Origin: Coccinella septempunctata
Taxonomy: Eukaryota; Arthropoda; Insecta; Coleoptera; Coccinellidae
DNA length: 64,000 nucleotides
Reading direction: 5' to 3'
NCBI RefSeq assembly: GCF_907165205.1
Contig: NC_058195.1
Location: forward strand, 10,106,001-10,170,000
Of this stretch, positions 22,029-33,704 are shown one piece after another. Both the position numbers and the translations under genes were made by a program. The notes beneath the pieces are model-generated. The model made no database searches and was not told the DNA's origin. It saw only the letters and a program-made list of their open reading frames with translations. The stretch's first letter is position 1. Each line of letters starts with the position of its first letter.

Positions 22029-22921
22029 ACAGGGTGTATTTGAAGGTTAGGCTTTCTTTCAGCAGAAGGTAGAACTGGTCACAATGAAGCGTTTACCAGA
22101 AATCACCTATACAAAACTTTCAAAATGACAAAGTTGAAAAAAACATTGAAAATGATTACCGAAACAGATCCTAATACGACCCTAGACCGTTTGTTAGCTG
22201 AAATATCGCAAAGCAGTGGTAAAAAACTTATCTCCTGATTCGACCACGTGGTTTTGTTTAGGAATTAGCTCGTTCGATATTTACGTGGTGAAAAATCTTA
22301 GGACTGCAGAATTTTCCTCATTATTTTCAAATAACTCACACGATTTTATGTAATGGTTGATTTTGATACCAACAGACTGAAGAGACTTAGGACACAAGTG
22401 TAAAAAAAAGAATAATATTTCGAAATCGCGCCAAAACAAATTCGTCTAAATTATTCACGAACTTTTTCACAATGGGCATCACATTCTTCTTGTTCGAACA
22501 ATCCAACAATCGTCGTAAAAATGGGATGGAATGGGGAAACATCATAGCATAGCACTTTTTCAACATAACTAACATAAGCACTTTCAAGAAACTCTCTCGA
22601 TTTTGTACATTTTTTTTCACCCTAAATTGCACGATACGACAATTATGATTCTTGCAAAAGTGACCTGATGCATCTAATCCGATGAACTTGTTACTGAACC
22701 ATTCATTGTCCAGCCATATGTTCATGTTTCGTTTCGTTTTTGCGATGCTGGAGTAACCTTCCACAGTCCCGTACTTGAAATTCGATGAAATTTTGTCGAA
22801 TTTCTAGGGGTTGTATCTCAGCCATCTTGGATATTTTATATAGACAATTTTTGGTTGAACGACTTATTTTGATGAGTTCTACCTTCCGTAAAAAAAAGCC
22901 TCACCTTTGAAAACATCCTGT
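22029..22921 (+). mobile_element. TIR element family S, copy 1
   Basis: It begins ACAGGGTGTATTTGAAGGTT and ends with the imperfect complement AGCCTCACCTTTGAAAACAT then CCTGT, with AAGGTAGAACT near the left end and AGTTCTACCTT near the right end. Length is about 0.9 kb. Copies are at 36486 and 54253, with fragments at 38244 and 55432. A minus-strand frame (22387-22764) is partly matched in the other copies but broken there, and it has no known domain, so coding status is undecided. Confidence 0.7.
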
Positions 22922-23222
22922 ATAATGGACTTCTCATCCAGTGAGGCAGAACTCTCTTTGTTATACTACTTCCTGGAAAGAATACACAAAGGAGGTGTGG
23001 TATATTCTTGGTAAAATCCAGATAATTCTCGGATCTTGCAGTGGAAAAGTTCCTATGGAACCTTATAGAGTGTTTCAGTCTCGGAAAATTCTCTGTTGGT
23101 TTTTTCTTCCTCTGAAACTCTTTCTTGTAGGTAGATTTAGTGAAACTTCCATTGGTTCAATAGAGTGTGAAACATGTGTCCTGGAGTACTTAGGCAGACA
23201 CCGTTGGAAGATAACTTCAGGT
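22922..23222 (+). repeat. Sequence co-duplicated with element S
   Basis: The 300 bases after S copy 1 (ATGGACTTCTCATCCAGTGA to AGATAACTTCAGGT) recur after S copy 3 at 55132-55426. The duplicated unit is therefore larger than the TIR element: either S inserted into an older repeat before that repeat spread, or the two loci are a segmental duplication of about 1.2 kb. Confidence 0.75.
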
Positions 23223-24574
23223 TTTCTATTCGCATCCCATAAATTCTACCGATATGACCATGAATAAACTGACCCTAATTTCGAAGCTACAAAGCCCGAT
23301 ATCTAACTGAATTCTCGGCCCAACGCGATAACAAGGTGGATGAAAGTAACATCCCTGTAAATTGCCAAAGTTCCGATCGCAATACTCCGATGAAATAGAG
23401 CAGCAAGGATTTCATAGGACATAAAACTGATTATAAAAGGGTTGCCCGTTGTGTTGGACCAAATGAAGGCGTCCATATCTGTGCCCGCCGGTGTTAAAGG
23501 GGTACGTGGAAGGGTGAAACCGGTGAAAATAAAACCGGATTAACCGGGACAGCATCTCGAAATATCTCTGATTGTTTTTAGCAAGCCCATCCGTGTTTAT
23601 TGAAATCCGTGCTAATTAAAGTAGTTCAGTGATCAAACCAACATATTGCCATGGCGAGTGTGTATATACAGGGCAATAAGCCTGCGGTTATACCAGATAG
23701 GGGCGCTTTGAATTTGTAGAATGGGGTTGGATGTTTATTGAAGTTCAGATTTTGACGTTGCGATATATTCGTGATTCAAATACGCAGCTCGAATAGAGGT
23801 ACTGTTTTATCATACCTGCATCATGATCATTGCTCTAAACTGAAAAGCGTCAATAATCTACTTCAATAGAGGTACCCAATATTCTTTTACGCGCATTTCG
23901 ATAGGTCCATGATTGTAAATAACCAACATGACGCATCCTAATTATCCCTCTCCCCTAAAAAATTCCCTCAACCGACTGCGACATCCAGATTGTCCATTAA
24001 CAGGCTTCGAATCAGAGTCAAAGCCTCAGAGTAAAAGTGAAACCCGTCTATATCCAATCTATCAAGAGATGTCACGTTCAATTTGCTCTTCCCCTCCCTG
24101 TTGACAAACCATCAGGTCCATCATTTCGGTACAGTACGTCAAAATCATTCCACTGACGCGAACTGGCGTTTCGTGTTTGATGGAAGATTATTCCACTTTG
24201 AACAGAGAGAGGCGTTCTTGAATATTTGATGGGGACCGGAAAAACTGTCCTCATTTCCTTCTAATTATTTCTGTGTTTGATATTTTCCAGGGAGATGTTT
24301 GCGAGTCTGTCCGGTTAATGAAGTGAAAGTTTGAATTTTTCCGGATGGATTCTTTTTATTAGTGCTGGCGCTTGATTCCAAGTTATAAATTCATTGGGAG
24401 CTTAACTGGATTACACGGAATTAACTGTGGGGAAATTATTCATCAGATTTCTCTGAATAGAATCGTCTAAAAATGCAAAAGTCCGACTTCCATTAACAGG
24501 CAGAAATTGAGACATCAAATCCGTGAACTTCACTTTTTCATCGATGTTTTCGAAAAGGGCTCAAAAGTACTTGG
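23223..24574. other. Unassigned sequence
   Basis: No recognisable gene or repeat; probably old unique DNA. Confidence 0.4.
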
Positions 24575-25170
24575 CAAGGGATGGAGCTTCAGACCACACA
24601 TTATGTGTGGTATACTGTAGTTGGGAGGTCTATCCTAACCTACGCATCTCTGATATGGTGGACTTCCATTAGGAGGAACTGTAACCGCAGCATAATGACT
24701 AAATGTCAGAGGAAAGTCTACCTGAACACATGTTTGTGTTCCGAAGTCTACCCCTACACCACCGATAGAGTGCCCGTTAGGTTTACCCTAGCTAGGTCCT
24801 ATGATGTATATGTATGCACTTTCAGCGATAGGAAAAGCGTCTGCAGGTTTTCAAAAATATCAAAATATATAGTCAGGTGTTTGCGTGGTGGGACAGGCCA
24901 TAAGGAAGAGTTGAAAATGGTGTATTCATTATGAAAGTTGAAGATAATGGAATTCTATACAACTGCATAAATTCTACATACTTCTAGCCGTTTTCGAGCT
25001 AGACGGTGATGAGGGCAAGAAACTTAGCCATACAGGTGAAAGGGCAATAAGGTCGATGTAGAATCCCAGTCTGCTGTATGTTCTGAAGGCTGAACTGTAT
25101 GCTGTTTTTGCCTGCACACTGGAAAATATCCGAAGATGACATTCTGGAAAACACATCTATATAGATATGC
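24575..25170 (+). pseudogene. Decayed LINE fragment (RT C-terminus into RNase H)
   Basis: The plus strand encodes VVGRSILTYASLIWWTSI, the LINE thumb-like block, followed by KCQRKVYLNTC, then after frameshifts KAELYAVFACTLENIR near 25090-25130, which fits the early RNase H domain (AELYA). Stops and frameshifts are frequent. The layout suits I/R1-like LINEs as at 11603-12155 and 25830-26650. Confidence 0.6.
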
Positions 25171-25829
25171 TGTGAAATGCGTCCATGAGGTAAAGGTCAA
25201 CTCCTACTCCTTCTACGTACATGCGAAGCCCCATGAGCTTAACTAAGGCCTTCTGGTCCATTGTTCGTCCCTCTTGTTGTCGGAGAGAGTCAAACTTGGG
25301 GTAATAATTCTTTCGTTTACAGAAACTTTTTAAATAATCAACGAAGTTCATCATACAGGGATCCTGTCGGTCGCTTTCTGATTGAAAAACTAAACCTTTG
25401 AAATCCCTTTTATCAGAGAGACACCCTTGTATGGCAAGAAATGACGACCCCACATCGGCGGCTTGAATTGACCGGAAATAACATCGGAGAAGCCGTCAGG
25501 GCAACCGGAAATTTACCATTCACTTCTGTGACGCCCGTCAAAACAACTCGTTCCGACCAATAATCGATCCAATTGAAAATATCCATCACGTTCTCCCGAG
25601 ATCAGTTGTTTTGTCCCTTGTACTCCTCGCCATTTAGCTTTCTAGATGAAAATGGTGAATGAAAGTTCGTAGTTATCACTTCTTTGCGAAAATGGCCCTA
25701 AATGACCTATGGTTCGAATTCATTGATATAGCATTGATGGTCAAATTCGATTTTCCCCCTGTTTTCGGCCAACGACTTAAAATTTTCAGGTTAGGTTTTG
25801 TTAGTTTAGGTTAGGTTAGATATTATTAT
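25171..25829. other. Unassigned; contains an unexplained open frame
   Basis: A 98-residue frame on the minus strand (25157-25453) has ordinary protein composition with two CxxC-free cysteines and no family I know. It begins MGSSFLAIQGCLSDK and includes a basic stretch SFCKRKNYYPKF. It has no splice-site or homology support, so it is noted rather than called as a gene. A TTAGG-like run (GGTTAGGTTTTG...GGTTAGGTTAG) lies at 25790-25815. Confidence 0.35.
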
Positions 25830-26650
25830 TATGTGAACTGGGGTCATTGTGGCTCGGCCAGCCTTCTGGCAACTGCGACCGTGTAGATCTTCTGTTCGAT
25901 AACCTACTCACTCATAGGAACCCCAGGAGGTTGATAATGGTGTTGACAAAACCGACAACATCCTTTCAGGGGACTTGGCCGTTACCTCGTGAGTATCCGG
26001 GACCGGTTTCCCCATATGAATGGTTCTTGAGCTAGCCAGCTCTGGACACTTGAATACCATGTGTTCAGCTGTTTCTGATTCTGATCCACAGAGCCTACAA
26101 ATCTCATCTGGTGAGCTTTCTCTACGGAAAATATAATATTATTCCACCGAAGCTCAGCTTCGGGTGTTTTTTTAGCAGTTTTCTGGTGTAGGTCGGTAAA
26201 ATCATCACGAATTCCTTTGACTGAGTGAGCCCAAGAGTGTTCCTTCAGAGTGTTTTTGTGTTGTTCACCTCCCATTGTTAGACCGCTGTCTTATATTGGT
26301 ATTTTCTAAGCCCACAGAAGCGCTCTGGTCCAGCAGATGTTAACCTTGATGCTCTGTTCGCAAGTTCATCGGCTTTTTCATTTCTTTCAACACCACAATG
26401 CTCTGGTACCAATAGTAGAATCATCACTTTATTACCTCTTGCCAGTTGCTTTATGGTATTCCGGTACTCCCATGTCAGCAGAGATCTCTGGCTGTGCGAT
26501 TCCTCTGACCTCAGCGTGGCCTGGTTGTCCGTGGTTATATAGATATGCTCCCCTTTGATGTTCATTTTAAGACGTAAACAGCCAGTGTCTTGGTCTGTAA
26601 AACAGATGGTTCACTTCCCAGGGCTTTAGAGATCCTCAGTTTAGGTCCAT
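25830..26650 (-). pseudogene. LINE RNase H domain and C-terminal CCHC tail
   Basis: The minus strand encodes the RNase H part (26278-26565): HIYITTDNQATLRS with the D of TTDN, LLTWEYRNTIKQLARGNK, and VPEHCGVERNEKADELANRA, whose H and D match the RNase H signature. Next comes a knuckle CRLCGSESETAEHMVFKC (C-x2-C-x8-H-x4-C) at about 26040-26095 and MGKPVPD. The joint between these parts has frameshifts. The reverse transcriptase is absent (5' truncation). The 3' edge near 25830 has an AT-rich triplet tail. Confidence 0.75.
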
Positions 26651-26805
26651 ATACGCCAATGCCGGTGTCCCTCTCTGATTTCGACCCACCAGTACATCAC
26701 GTGGATGACTGTTTGATTGACGAAACTCATTGCACCAAGACTAAGAACTCTTGCATGTTTTGAAGCTATTGGCATCTAAATGTGTTTATTCAATATTTTC
26801 AAACA

Positions 26806-27296
26806 TTATTCATTCATTGCTCTAACCCGTTACTGAGAATAAACCAGCAAAAAGATTGAAGAAAAAATCGGTGCTATCAATTCTAATTTTCTAGGGCTAC
26901 TTGCGACTGTGTGCCCTTCTGTGACTGAAGAGACCCAACCGTGACCTACAGATCCTTCCACACTACGGGCATGGATAGTCACCAACCAGATCTGGCCGCC
27001 GCTGTATTCTTCTCGAGTCTCCATTATAACTGTGGACCAAAGACCTCCACTGTGATCTATCTAACGCTAGTTGTTCCCGGTTATGATTTTTATCAACTGA
27101 TTTTAGAGATTGATGCAGCATATTCTTAAACGGCTTATACTGGCCTTCTGGTCTCCGAGCTCCCTCTGTGAATTCGCCATACAGAGCTATTTGGGGAAGT
27201 CTTGTGACTTGAATCCTCAGAATGTGGCCGCTCCATTTAAGTCGTGCCCTCGTTACCTGAGTCACAATTGTTATACAACTCGCGCGCTGCAAGACT
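26806..27296 (-). mobile_element. 5'-truncated LINE with C-terminal zinc finger, copy c
   Basis: It starts (in reverse) with an (AATG)n-like tail, then 3' untranslated sequence and the coding end. The open stretch 26963-27292 contains ITIVTQVTRARLKWSGHI, LYGEFTEGARRPEGQYKPF, LALDRSQWRSLVHSYNGD and RRIQRRPDLVGDYPCP. The frame breaks at the zinc finger. The 5' edge is at the sequence coding LQRASC, a different truncation point from the other copies. Confidence 0.8.
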
Positions 27297-28617
27297 TACT
27301 GATGAGAATACGAATATATTCATTCACCAGTGATAAACCTCGGTAAGTCCCACCTTCATTTCAAGAACATAATCCAATAAGTAAATTGTATTTTTGGAAA
27401 GATCTTCATACTTTGAGTCATTGTCCCCAATGCTGAAGCCGCTTTCATAACTCCCCAGAAAGAACTCCTAATAATCATCTCTTCGGAAAGCCCATTATCA
27501 ACCGTTATGGAAAAAACAACCAACCGTGTCCCTCGTCCTCGTCTCATCAATTAAAAGAACAGACGAACAAATTTAATTAACATTAATCCAAGCAAAATTC
27601 ATCGTGAACTCCCGAATCTTCATTAGCCCACTTTGCTCATTCACTATTTCTCTTCTTTTCATTCTCGTCCAGGAAATATAAATCGCCCTGTGGCCTCCAT
27701 TCAATTTGTCTTATGTTTATTTATGAGAGCAGCATCCGCTGGATGAGCCCTATATACGGCAGATTTCCTAGACTTCAAGGCATATCGGATAATGGTGACA
27801 ATATGCAAATCCTCGACGTACATCGCTGAGGACCGTTTCAAGGAGTGAAAACGATGAATTATTTAGGGTTAGGGTGGAGGAACACCGTGCTAGAATCCAA
27901 TTATGAGCGTGGATAGGTGACCTGGTTCAAGATCAGGGCGGAACAACACTTACATCGGATTATATCGTTGTTGTGCCGTGTTTGTTGGAACTTATAATAG
28001 ACATAAACCAACAAGAATGGCTACAACTGAAAAAGTGAGTGTTATATTAGAAAAACAAATGAATCTACCCAGTTCTTACCAAAAATTGGGGATTTGTTGT
28101 GAAAAAGAGGTAATATACATTTTACTCAAAGCATGGTCCATCATGAGCCTTTACTTTTTTCTACTCCTCCAGCAGAGAACTGAGGAAATCTTCTTTCTTC
28201 ATCCGTTCTCACAGGGATGAATTTCTTTTTTCAGTCTCTTGGTCTTCTTACTTCCCTTGTTTCCTGAAGGGGTCAACGATTCCTATTGATTCTCGTTGGA
28301 GTCTTGAAGCCAAATAATCACATATACACATGTTTTCATCTCCCATTGCCAATACTACATAGGCAAACATTCATTTCATTCTACCCTCAAAGTGTACTTT
28401 GATGTTCTCTTTTTGTCAACTTCCAGGAATTCTCTAAAATTATAAACAAATATTCACCAATTACTATGAAAAAATATACACTACTCTCCCATTAAACTTT
28501 TTCGAATGAAAAAATAGATCGAAGGTATCATTGTGAGCAAAAACATTTGAAATCCAGCCTTCCTTTATATGCAAATGAATCCAACATCGAACATGTATCA
28601 TTCTACGAGGATGTATT
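27297..28617. other. Unassigned sequence
   Basis: Short unsupported frames only; no repeat partner noticed. Confidence 0.4.
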
Positions 28618-28763
28618 GATATCTAGTTAGCCTAGACCAGTTCCTTGCATGAAAAAAATATTGCGTTACCATAGCAACGAACAATAAATCATCAGAAGTA
28701 TCAATGTGAAGTTTGACGTCAAAAAAGTAAACCAGAGTTACGCGATAAATTAAAAGAAAGAAG

Positions 28764-29720
28764 ATGTACATCGAAATTGTGAAAATCGAAAAATTGGAGT
28801 ATAGAGCCATCATCAAGTACCTGTATTTAAAAGGGCTAAGAGGTAAGCAGATTTACGAAAATATGCTTAATTTAATACCCTTGGTGATCAATGTCCTTCG
28901 TATGCGACGGTGAATAATTGGACTGCAAGCTTCAAAAGAGGTTAATTTTCCATTGAAAATGATGACCGACCGATCGGGAAGGCCAGTTTCTTGAGCTAAA
29001 ACGGATATCTAAGCACTGAATATTTCATACGAACGCGGTCATCATATAGTTCACGTCAATTTGGGCTTGAGAAAAATTGCTGCAAAATGGATCCCCCATT
29101 GTTTGAATGTTGACCAAAAGCGTGCAAGTGTAGAAGCATCGCGTTCGATCTGTGCTCGATTCGAAAACTATGTAGACTTCTTAAACCGAATTGTAACTAT
29201 GGATTATACTTGGGTACATTTCCACGATCCAGAAACAAAGCAACAATCGATGGAATGGCGACACTCTGGTTCTCCAAGACCTAAGAAGTTTCGTGTCCAA
29301 AAATCTGCTGGAAAAGTTCTTGCTTCAGTTTTTTGGGATTGCCATGGAGTAATCATGATTGATATTTTGGATAATGGTAGAACAGTAACCGGAGATTACT
29401 ATTCGATATTACTGACCACTCTACGGAAGAAACGTAAAGAGAAAAGACGCGGAAAGCTATCTAAAGTTGTTTTGTTTTTGAGGGACAACGCCCCTGCACA
29501 CAAATCTCATGTTGCATTGCTAGAAAACCTCCCTTATTTTCCAGATTTGGCTCCATCCGACTATCATCTCTGTCCTCAACTGAAAAAAAGTTTGAAAGGT
29601 CGTAAATTTTCTTCCACCGAGGAGGTCATAAAAGCTGTTGAGGTCTGGTCCTCGTACTTTTTAAGTTTTTCTACCTGCCAAATTAATTCAGGCTCTTTGG
29701 ATTTCACTATCTGCCCCTAG
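28764..29720 (+). pseudogene. mariner transposase, frameshifted and internally deleted
   Basis: The N-terminal part from the ATG at 28764 reads MYIEIVKIEKLEYRAIIKYL, a mariner HTH start, then breaks (frameshifts near 28880 and 28970). The main open part (29061-29720) has RKIAAKWIPHCLNVDQKRAS (mariner linker), VTMDYTWVHFHDPETKQQS (first D; usual GDE.W is MDYTW here), VIMIDIL, FLRDNAPAHKS (second D) and FPDLAPSDYHLCP (third D). Mariners normally have 34 residues between the second and third D; only about 24 are here, so roughly ten residues are deleted. The C-terminus runs into unrelated sequence after EVIKAVE. Non-functional. Terminal inverted repeats were not found with certainty; the 5' non-coding part reaches back to about 28620. 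Confidence 0.85.
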
Positions 29721-30770
29721 GTCTCATAAAGAACAGTGATCCATAGATGGATACATCCTAATCGACTCACATAATGGAATTTTGTTTACGCCTCACAAGG
29801 CTTTTATCGATGGACACTTGATTTTTCAGGCGTTTTACTGTGACGAAATATAGGCATTCATTAAGTCCATAATAGCCTTTTGTGCCGGGGTAATTGACGA
29901 TTGTTAGGTGATACATTCCAGTTGAAACTGCCCTATTAATTACAGTCAGATTTAACGATACTTAGTCGAAGAGATCCTGGTAATTGAAGGGATAATAGAT
30001 CGAGAGCGAAGATTTTCATGCTCACACTTTACTGTCGCTATCTGAAAACTCGTTCGGGGAATTTATTAATCAGTTTGTTGCTCGACAGCTTAATTATGTT
30101 CTCTTTGTCTATTTATGTTGAGCTACTGCTTCGAGCTTTGTTCAAGAAGAACAAAATTTATACTGTAGGACCCTTAGTGAGAGTTCACAAAGCATCAGAT
30201 GCGTTATGCATCATTGTACTTGCCTACAGAGTACAGTAAATATTCAACTGGTTACATAAAATTCATCAACCCTGTATAGCATAATTCAAAGACGCAACCA
30301 TAGGTGTCAAGTTCATATGAACAACTACATCATTTAATACTACGAAAATGATTATATCAAATCCATATGAGGCAACTCTATCATCAAAATTTACAGATAA
30401 CCAATCTCCTCCTCCTAAAATCCCATCCAATATTATATTCGAAATTTTCCTTCTCGATTATGCCATCCGCGCCAAACCACAATTCGGTTACAGAATCACA
30501 TATTATTTCGCTTTCAGTCTAATACACATTCGAAATTCAATTTCAAATAGGGCAGGTTCACTCAGTGTCAATCGTCTGAGGTATTCGTGTAGTCTGGAAA
30601 AATTGGTTTTCCATCAGAGGCTGAGTCGACACGAAACCGTCGCTGATTGGTCGTGGCAGGCGGTCACGTGTTCGGATGTGTCGTCTGGAGTCTAGACGCT
30701 TCATATCCTAATTAATGACTGTGATGAGGAGCGATAATTGCAGTGAAAAACAAGTTAAGGGCGGATGGCA
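29721..30770. other. Unassigned sequence
   Basis: No gene recognised. The block 30590-30700 is GC- and CpG-richer and includes a CACGTG motif; it could be a host regulatory segment, but nothing supports this beyond composition. Confidence 0.35.
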
Positions 30771-30855
30771 TCGCTAATGGTTAGCGAGAGATAGTTAGGG
30801 CACAACATCGATAATATGGATTCACTTGAATCCAGAGTAGAATTGTAGAATTTTT
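30771..30855 (+). repeat. Direct repeat, upstream copy
   Basis: GGCATCGCTAATGGTTAGCG to CCAGAGTAGAATTGT recurs at 32818-32905 with small indels, placing one copy upstream and one downstream of the Jockey copy J2. Confidence 0.75.
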
Positions 30856-30899
30856 TACGGTTATTGTTGGGGAACCCAAGAGGGAAATTCGGAAGGTAC

Positions 30900-31180
30900 T
30901 CAAGCGTGTCAGATTAATATAAGGGGAGATACTTTGGACCTCTACCAAAAATTTGACCTGTATGGTGAACTGTCTTGGGCAGCCTGGCAGAATAGTTGAA
31001 AAAAAAACGATCACTGTACATACTCGAGCGTGTCAGATTAAGATAAACTTGGTTAATTACATGTTGAAAAGTATATATATCTTAATCTGACAATTTAAGC
31101 GTGACGAAAATATGTGGGGGGGCGCCAAACATATACATTCTCGAACGCGGTGACTTTTTTCTTAATCTGAAGCTAATGAT
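30900..31180. repeat. Cluster of short inverted and direct repeats
   Basis: GCGTGTCAGATTAA occurs near 30905 and 31029, and its complement TTAATCTGAC near 31080 with a weaker match near 31160. Each is accompanied by CTC(A/G)AGCG or CTCGAACGCG. The 31029/31080 pair forms a hairpin with GTCAGATTAAGATA arms and a loop of about 32 bases. Possibly the end of an unidentified transposon. Confidence 0.5.
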
Positions 31181-31407
31181 TCAAAAATAACGGAAAAAAT
31201 ATAATTTGACAGTTTCAGCAAGCCGAAACAATAACAATTGGCAATAAGAGTGACTAAATTTTTTTTGGTTTTTTTTTTAATTATCTCCTTTCCTGGGCTT
31301 CAAATTGTTTTCGCATTCATTATAAAAGTTGTAGAGCATAACATTTTCTACAATTTTTGGCGAACTGCCAGATTCACTAGAATCCACTAGGTCTCCACGA
31401 CGATAAG

Positions 31408-32472
31408 AGCAATTGGGATTCAGAAGAGATCACTCAACAGAACAGCAATTACTGAGACTCACATAATACATAACAGAAGGATTCCAAAATAAACAAGCAA
31501 CAGGTCTTGTTCTCCTAGATGTCGCCAGAGCATTCGACAGAGTATGGCATGAAGGATTGATTTACAAAATGGGATATGCTGGATATTCAATCAAACTGTG
31601 CAAGTTGATTAAGAATTATTTGAGGAACAGAAGATTCTACGTGAAAGTGGAAGGAGAAAACTCCACAACCAGATATATGGAAGCAAGGGTGCCTCAAGGG
31701 TCAGTACTTGGGCCGTTACTGTTTAACTTATATATTCACGATATACCAAAATCTCCAAGGACTATGCAGACACTATATGCCGACGACACTGGAATCGCAA
31801 TTCGACATCGCAAGCCAGAAATCATAGAAGAAAAATTACAAGAAGCTATAGATGAAATATATGACTGGTGTATTAAATGGAAAATAAAGCTCAACGGACA
31901 AAAGAGCCAAGCGATATTACTGCAGAAGAGGAAACTGAGAACTACAACAAATCTAGAGGTAGATGGAGAAGAAATCGAGTGGAAAAACGAAGCGAAATAT
32001 TTAGGTATCACCCTAGACAAAGGTCTAACTTGGAGAAGCCATATCAAACAAGCCGTTGACAAAACCTAGGCAGCAATGAATATGCTATACCCGCTGATAG
32101 GTAGAAAGAGCCACTTGCCAAATGAGACAAAATTGAAAATAATCAAAGCCGTTGCTAGACCATAACTGACTTATGACTCAGCTGCTTGGGGATTCGCGGC
32201 AAAGTGCCTTATACAGAGAATTCAGGCAACAGAAAACAAGCTACTACGATGTGTCATAGATGCGCCTTGTCGGGAACAAACAGATATATCGAGATTTGAA
32301 GTGGAAAACCATCACCGAATTTATGAAGAGGAAAGCTGAAAAGTTATTCGTAACAGCGAAGAAACATTCAAATGAAGAACTCAGGAGACTAGTGGACTAC
32401 GATCCGGAGAAAGACAGAGGAAGAATGAGAATATACAAAAGGAGACCGCGAGATCAATTGAGGAATGATTAA
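31408..32472 (+). pseudogene. Reverse transcriptase of Jockey-type LINE, interrupted
   Basis: Motifs: FRRDHSTEQQLL, LLDVARAFDRVWHEGL (motif A with the D kept), ARVPQGSVLGPLLFNLYI (motif B, first G replaced by R), LYADDTGIA (motif C), AKYLGITLDKGLTW. Damage: a stop at about 31462 near the start, TAG at 32067-32069 (DKT*AAMN), TAA at about 32163 (ARP*LTY), and a frameshift near 32265 before the C-terminal part NKQIYRDLKWKTITEFMKRK. More decayed than J1 although it keeps the motif A D that J1 lost. Confidence 0.85.
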
Positions 32473-32770
32473 AATGAGTACGGAAGCTTATTAAAACTAT
32501 ACTAAGAAGAGATACCCGAAATGGACGAACATAAAAACAATAGCACGACAATGTGCAAGAAGAAATTAACCGAGCAAGGGATAAATGGTTTATAGGCAAA
32601 TGCCCGGAAACAATGAAAAGCAGGTTAGATTTAGTGGGTCGCGAACTCAGGAGAGTGAGTAACCCCACAGTGTTCCCTAGAAATGGGTTCCTCTGGGCGA
32701 GAGATAGAGCCCCGTGTTTTCACTCAGATTCACAGATTCCCCCTGCTATATAAAGAAAAAAAAATCCACA
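31408..32770 (+). mobile_element. Jockey-type LINE, 5'-truncated (copy J2)
   Basis: Homologous to J1 in the opposite orientation. Coding similarity begins at FRRDHSTEQQLLRLT, slightly further upstream than in J1. The 3' untranslated region (GGGCGAGAGATAGAGCCCCG) and a short A-rich tail end near 32762. Confidence 0.85.
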
Positions 32771-32817
32771 ACGATCGAGTAAATCCCGATTCAGCATCGT
32801 CGGCTCCTCAACTATTA

Positions 32818-32905
32818 AGGCATCGCTAATGGTTAGCGAAAGATATTATAGCTAAGGCACAATATCGATAATATTGATTCACTCGAATCCAGAGCAGAAT
32901 TGTTT
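32818..32905 (+). repeat. Direct repeat, downstream copy
   Basis: Partner of 30771-30855 (GGCATCGCTAATGGTTAGCG). Confidence 0.75.
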
Positions 32906-33319
32906 ATTTCCTTTACAGTTATGTTTGTTTCAAGGAAACTTGTCCTAATTCACAGAGATTCAAGATTTTGAAGGGTGTCACGTTGCTTTGCTTCCTAAAA
33001 ATCAAATTTTTTCACCATTTCCAGCTCTGCACATACCCCAATACAACCGCACTAAAAAGATCGTCAGTAGCTAGCTGTTTCTCAATCGAATGTTGTGGGA
33101 ATTACACCGCAGAGACCAGTGAAATCATGACATCCCAGGCAGCAAGAGTACGTCATAATGACGTACCCCAAAAGTCATGTCAGACGTCATATAGAGTTCA
33201 AAGTTGACGTCTAGATGGCGGCCAAATGCAGCGTCATTGTGACGTGTATGACGTTATTTTTACGTCAGTGGATGACGTTATTTTGACGTCTTATGAAAAG
33301 GAAAACGCCTAAAGAGGAA

Positions 33320-33704
33320 GGAAATGAATATAATAAGAATTCATTCCGATGCTTACCACCCGCCGATACAAATTCGACAGGAGTTACAATCTGAATGAGC
33401 TAGCCAATATGCCATCGCAGGGCCACCAAATAGAGTACGCTCCATCGAAGACAAGCAGATGCTGACCATGGTTTCGGTCTCATTTCACCTCGTCAGAGCA
33501 ACATAGCTTCTTCCGTCTGTTCCGATATTCCTGAACAGTACTGTCAGTATTTCAGAGACGATGCCTATTCGCCCAGTCGTTGGAGTTCTATTGTTATTCG
33601 ATTGCGGGCCAGTAAAACCAGCAATATTGGAACAGGCCCCTTCTCCGATGAAGTAACGTTTGGAATTGACAGACCCTTATTCAATACTGGCACGCGCTAC
33701 TGAG
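33320..33704 (+). repeat. Single arm related to the 60 kb palindrome
   Basis: GCAGATGCTGACCATGGTTT, CAGAGCAACATAGC and CTTATTCAATA(C/T)TGGCACG are shared with 60014-60230. Only one arm is present. Its end CTACTGAGTATAC is where R copy 2 begins, so R2 inserted into it at a TA. Confidence 0.7.

Noticed and set aside
25790..25815. TTAGG-like run as a telomere
   Set aside because: Only two or three imperfect units; interstitial noise is common in insect DNA. The same applies to 53863-53882.
30590..30700. CpG-rich promoter
   Set aside because: Only composition and one E-box; no core promoter elements or adjoining gene.
31736..32062. Minus-strand 108-residue frame
   Set aside because: Antisense shadow of the Jockey J2 reverse transcriptase.
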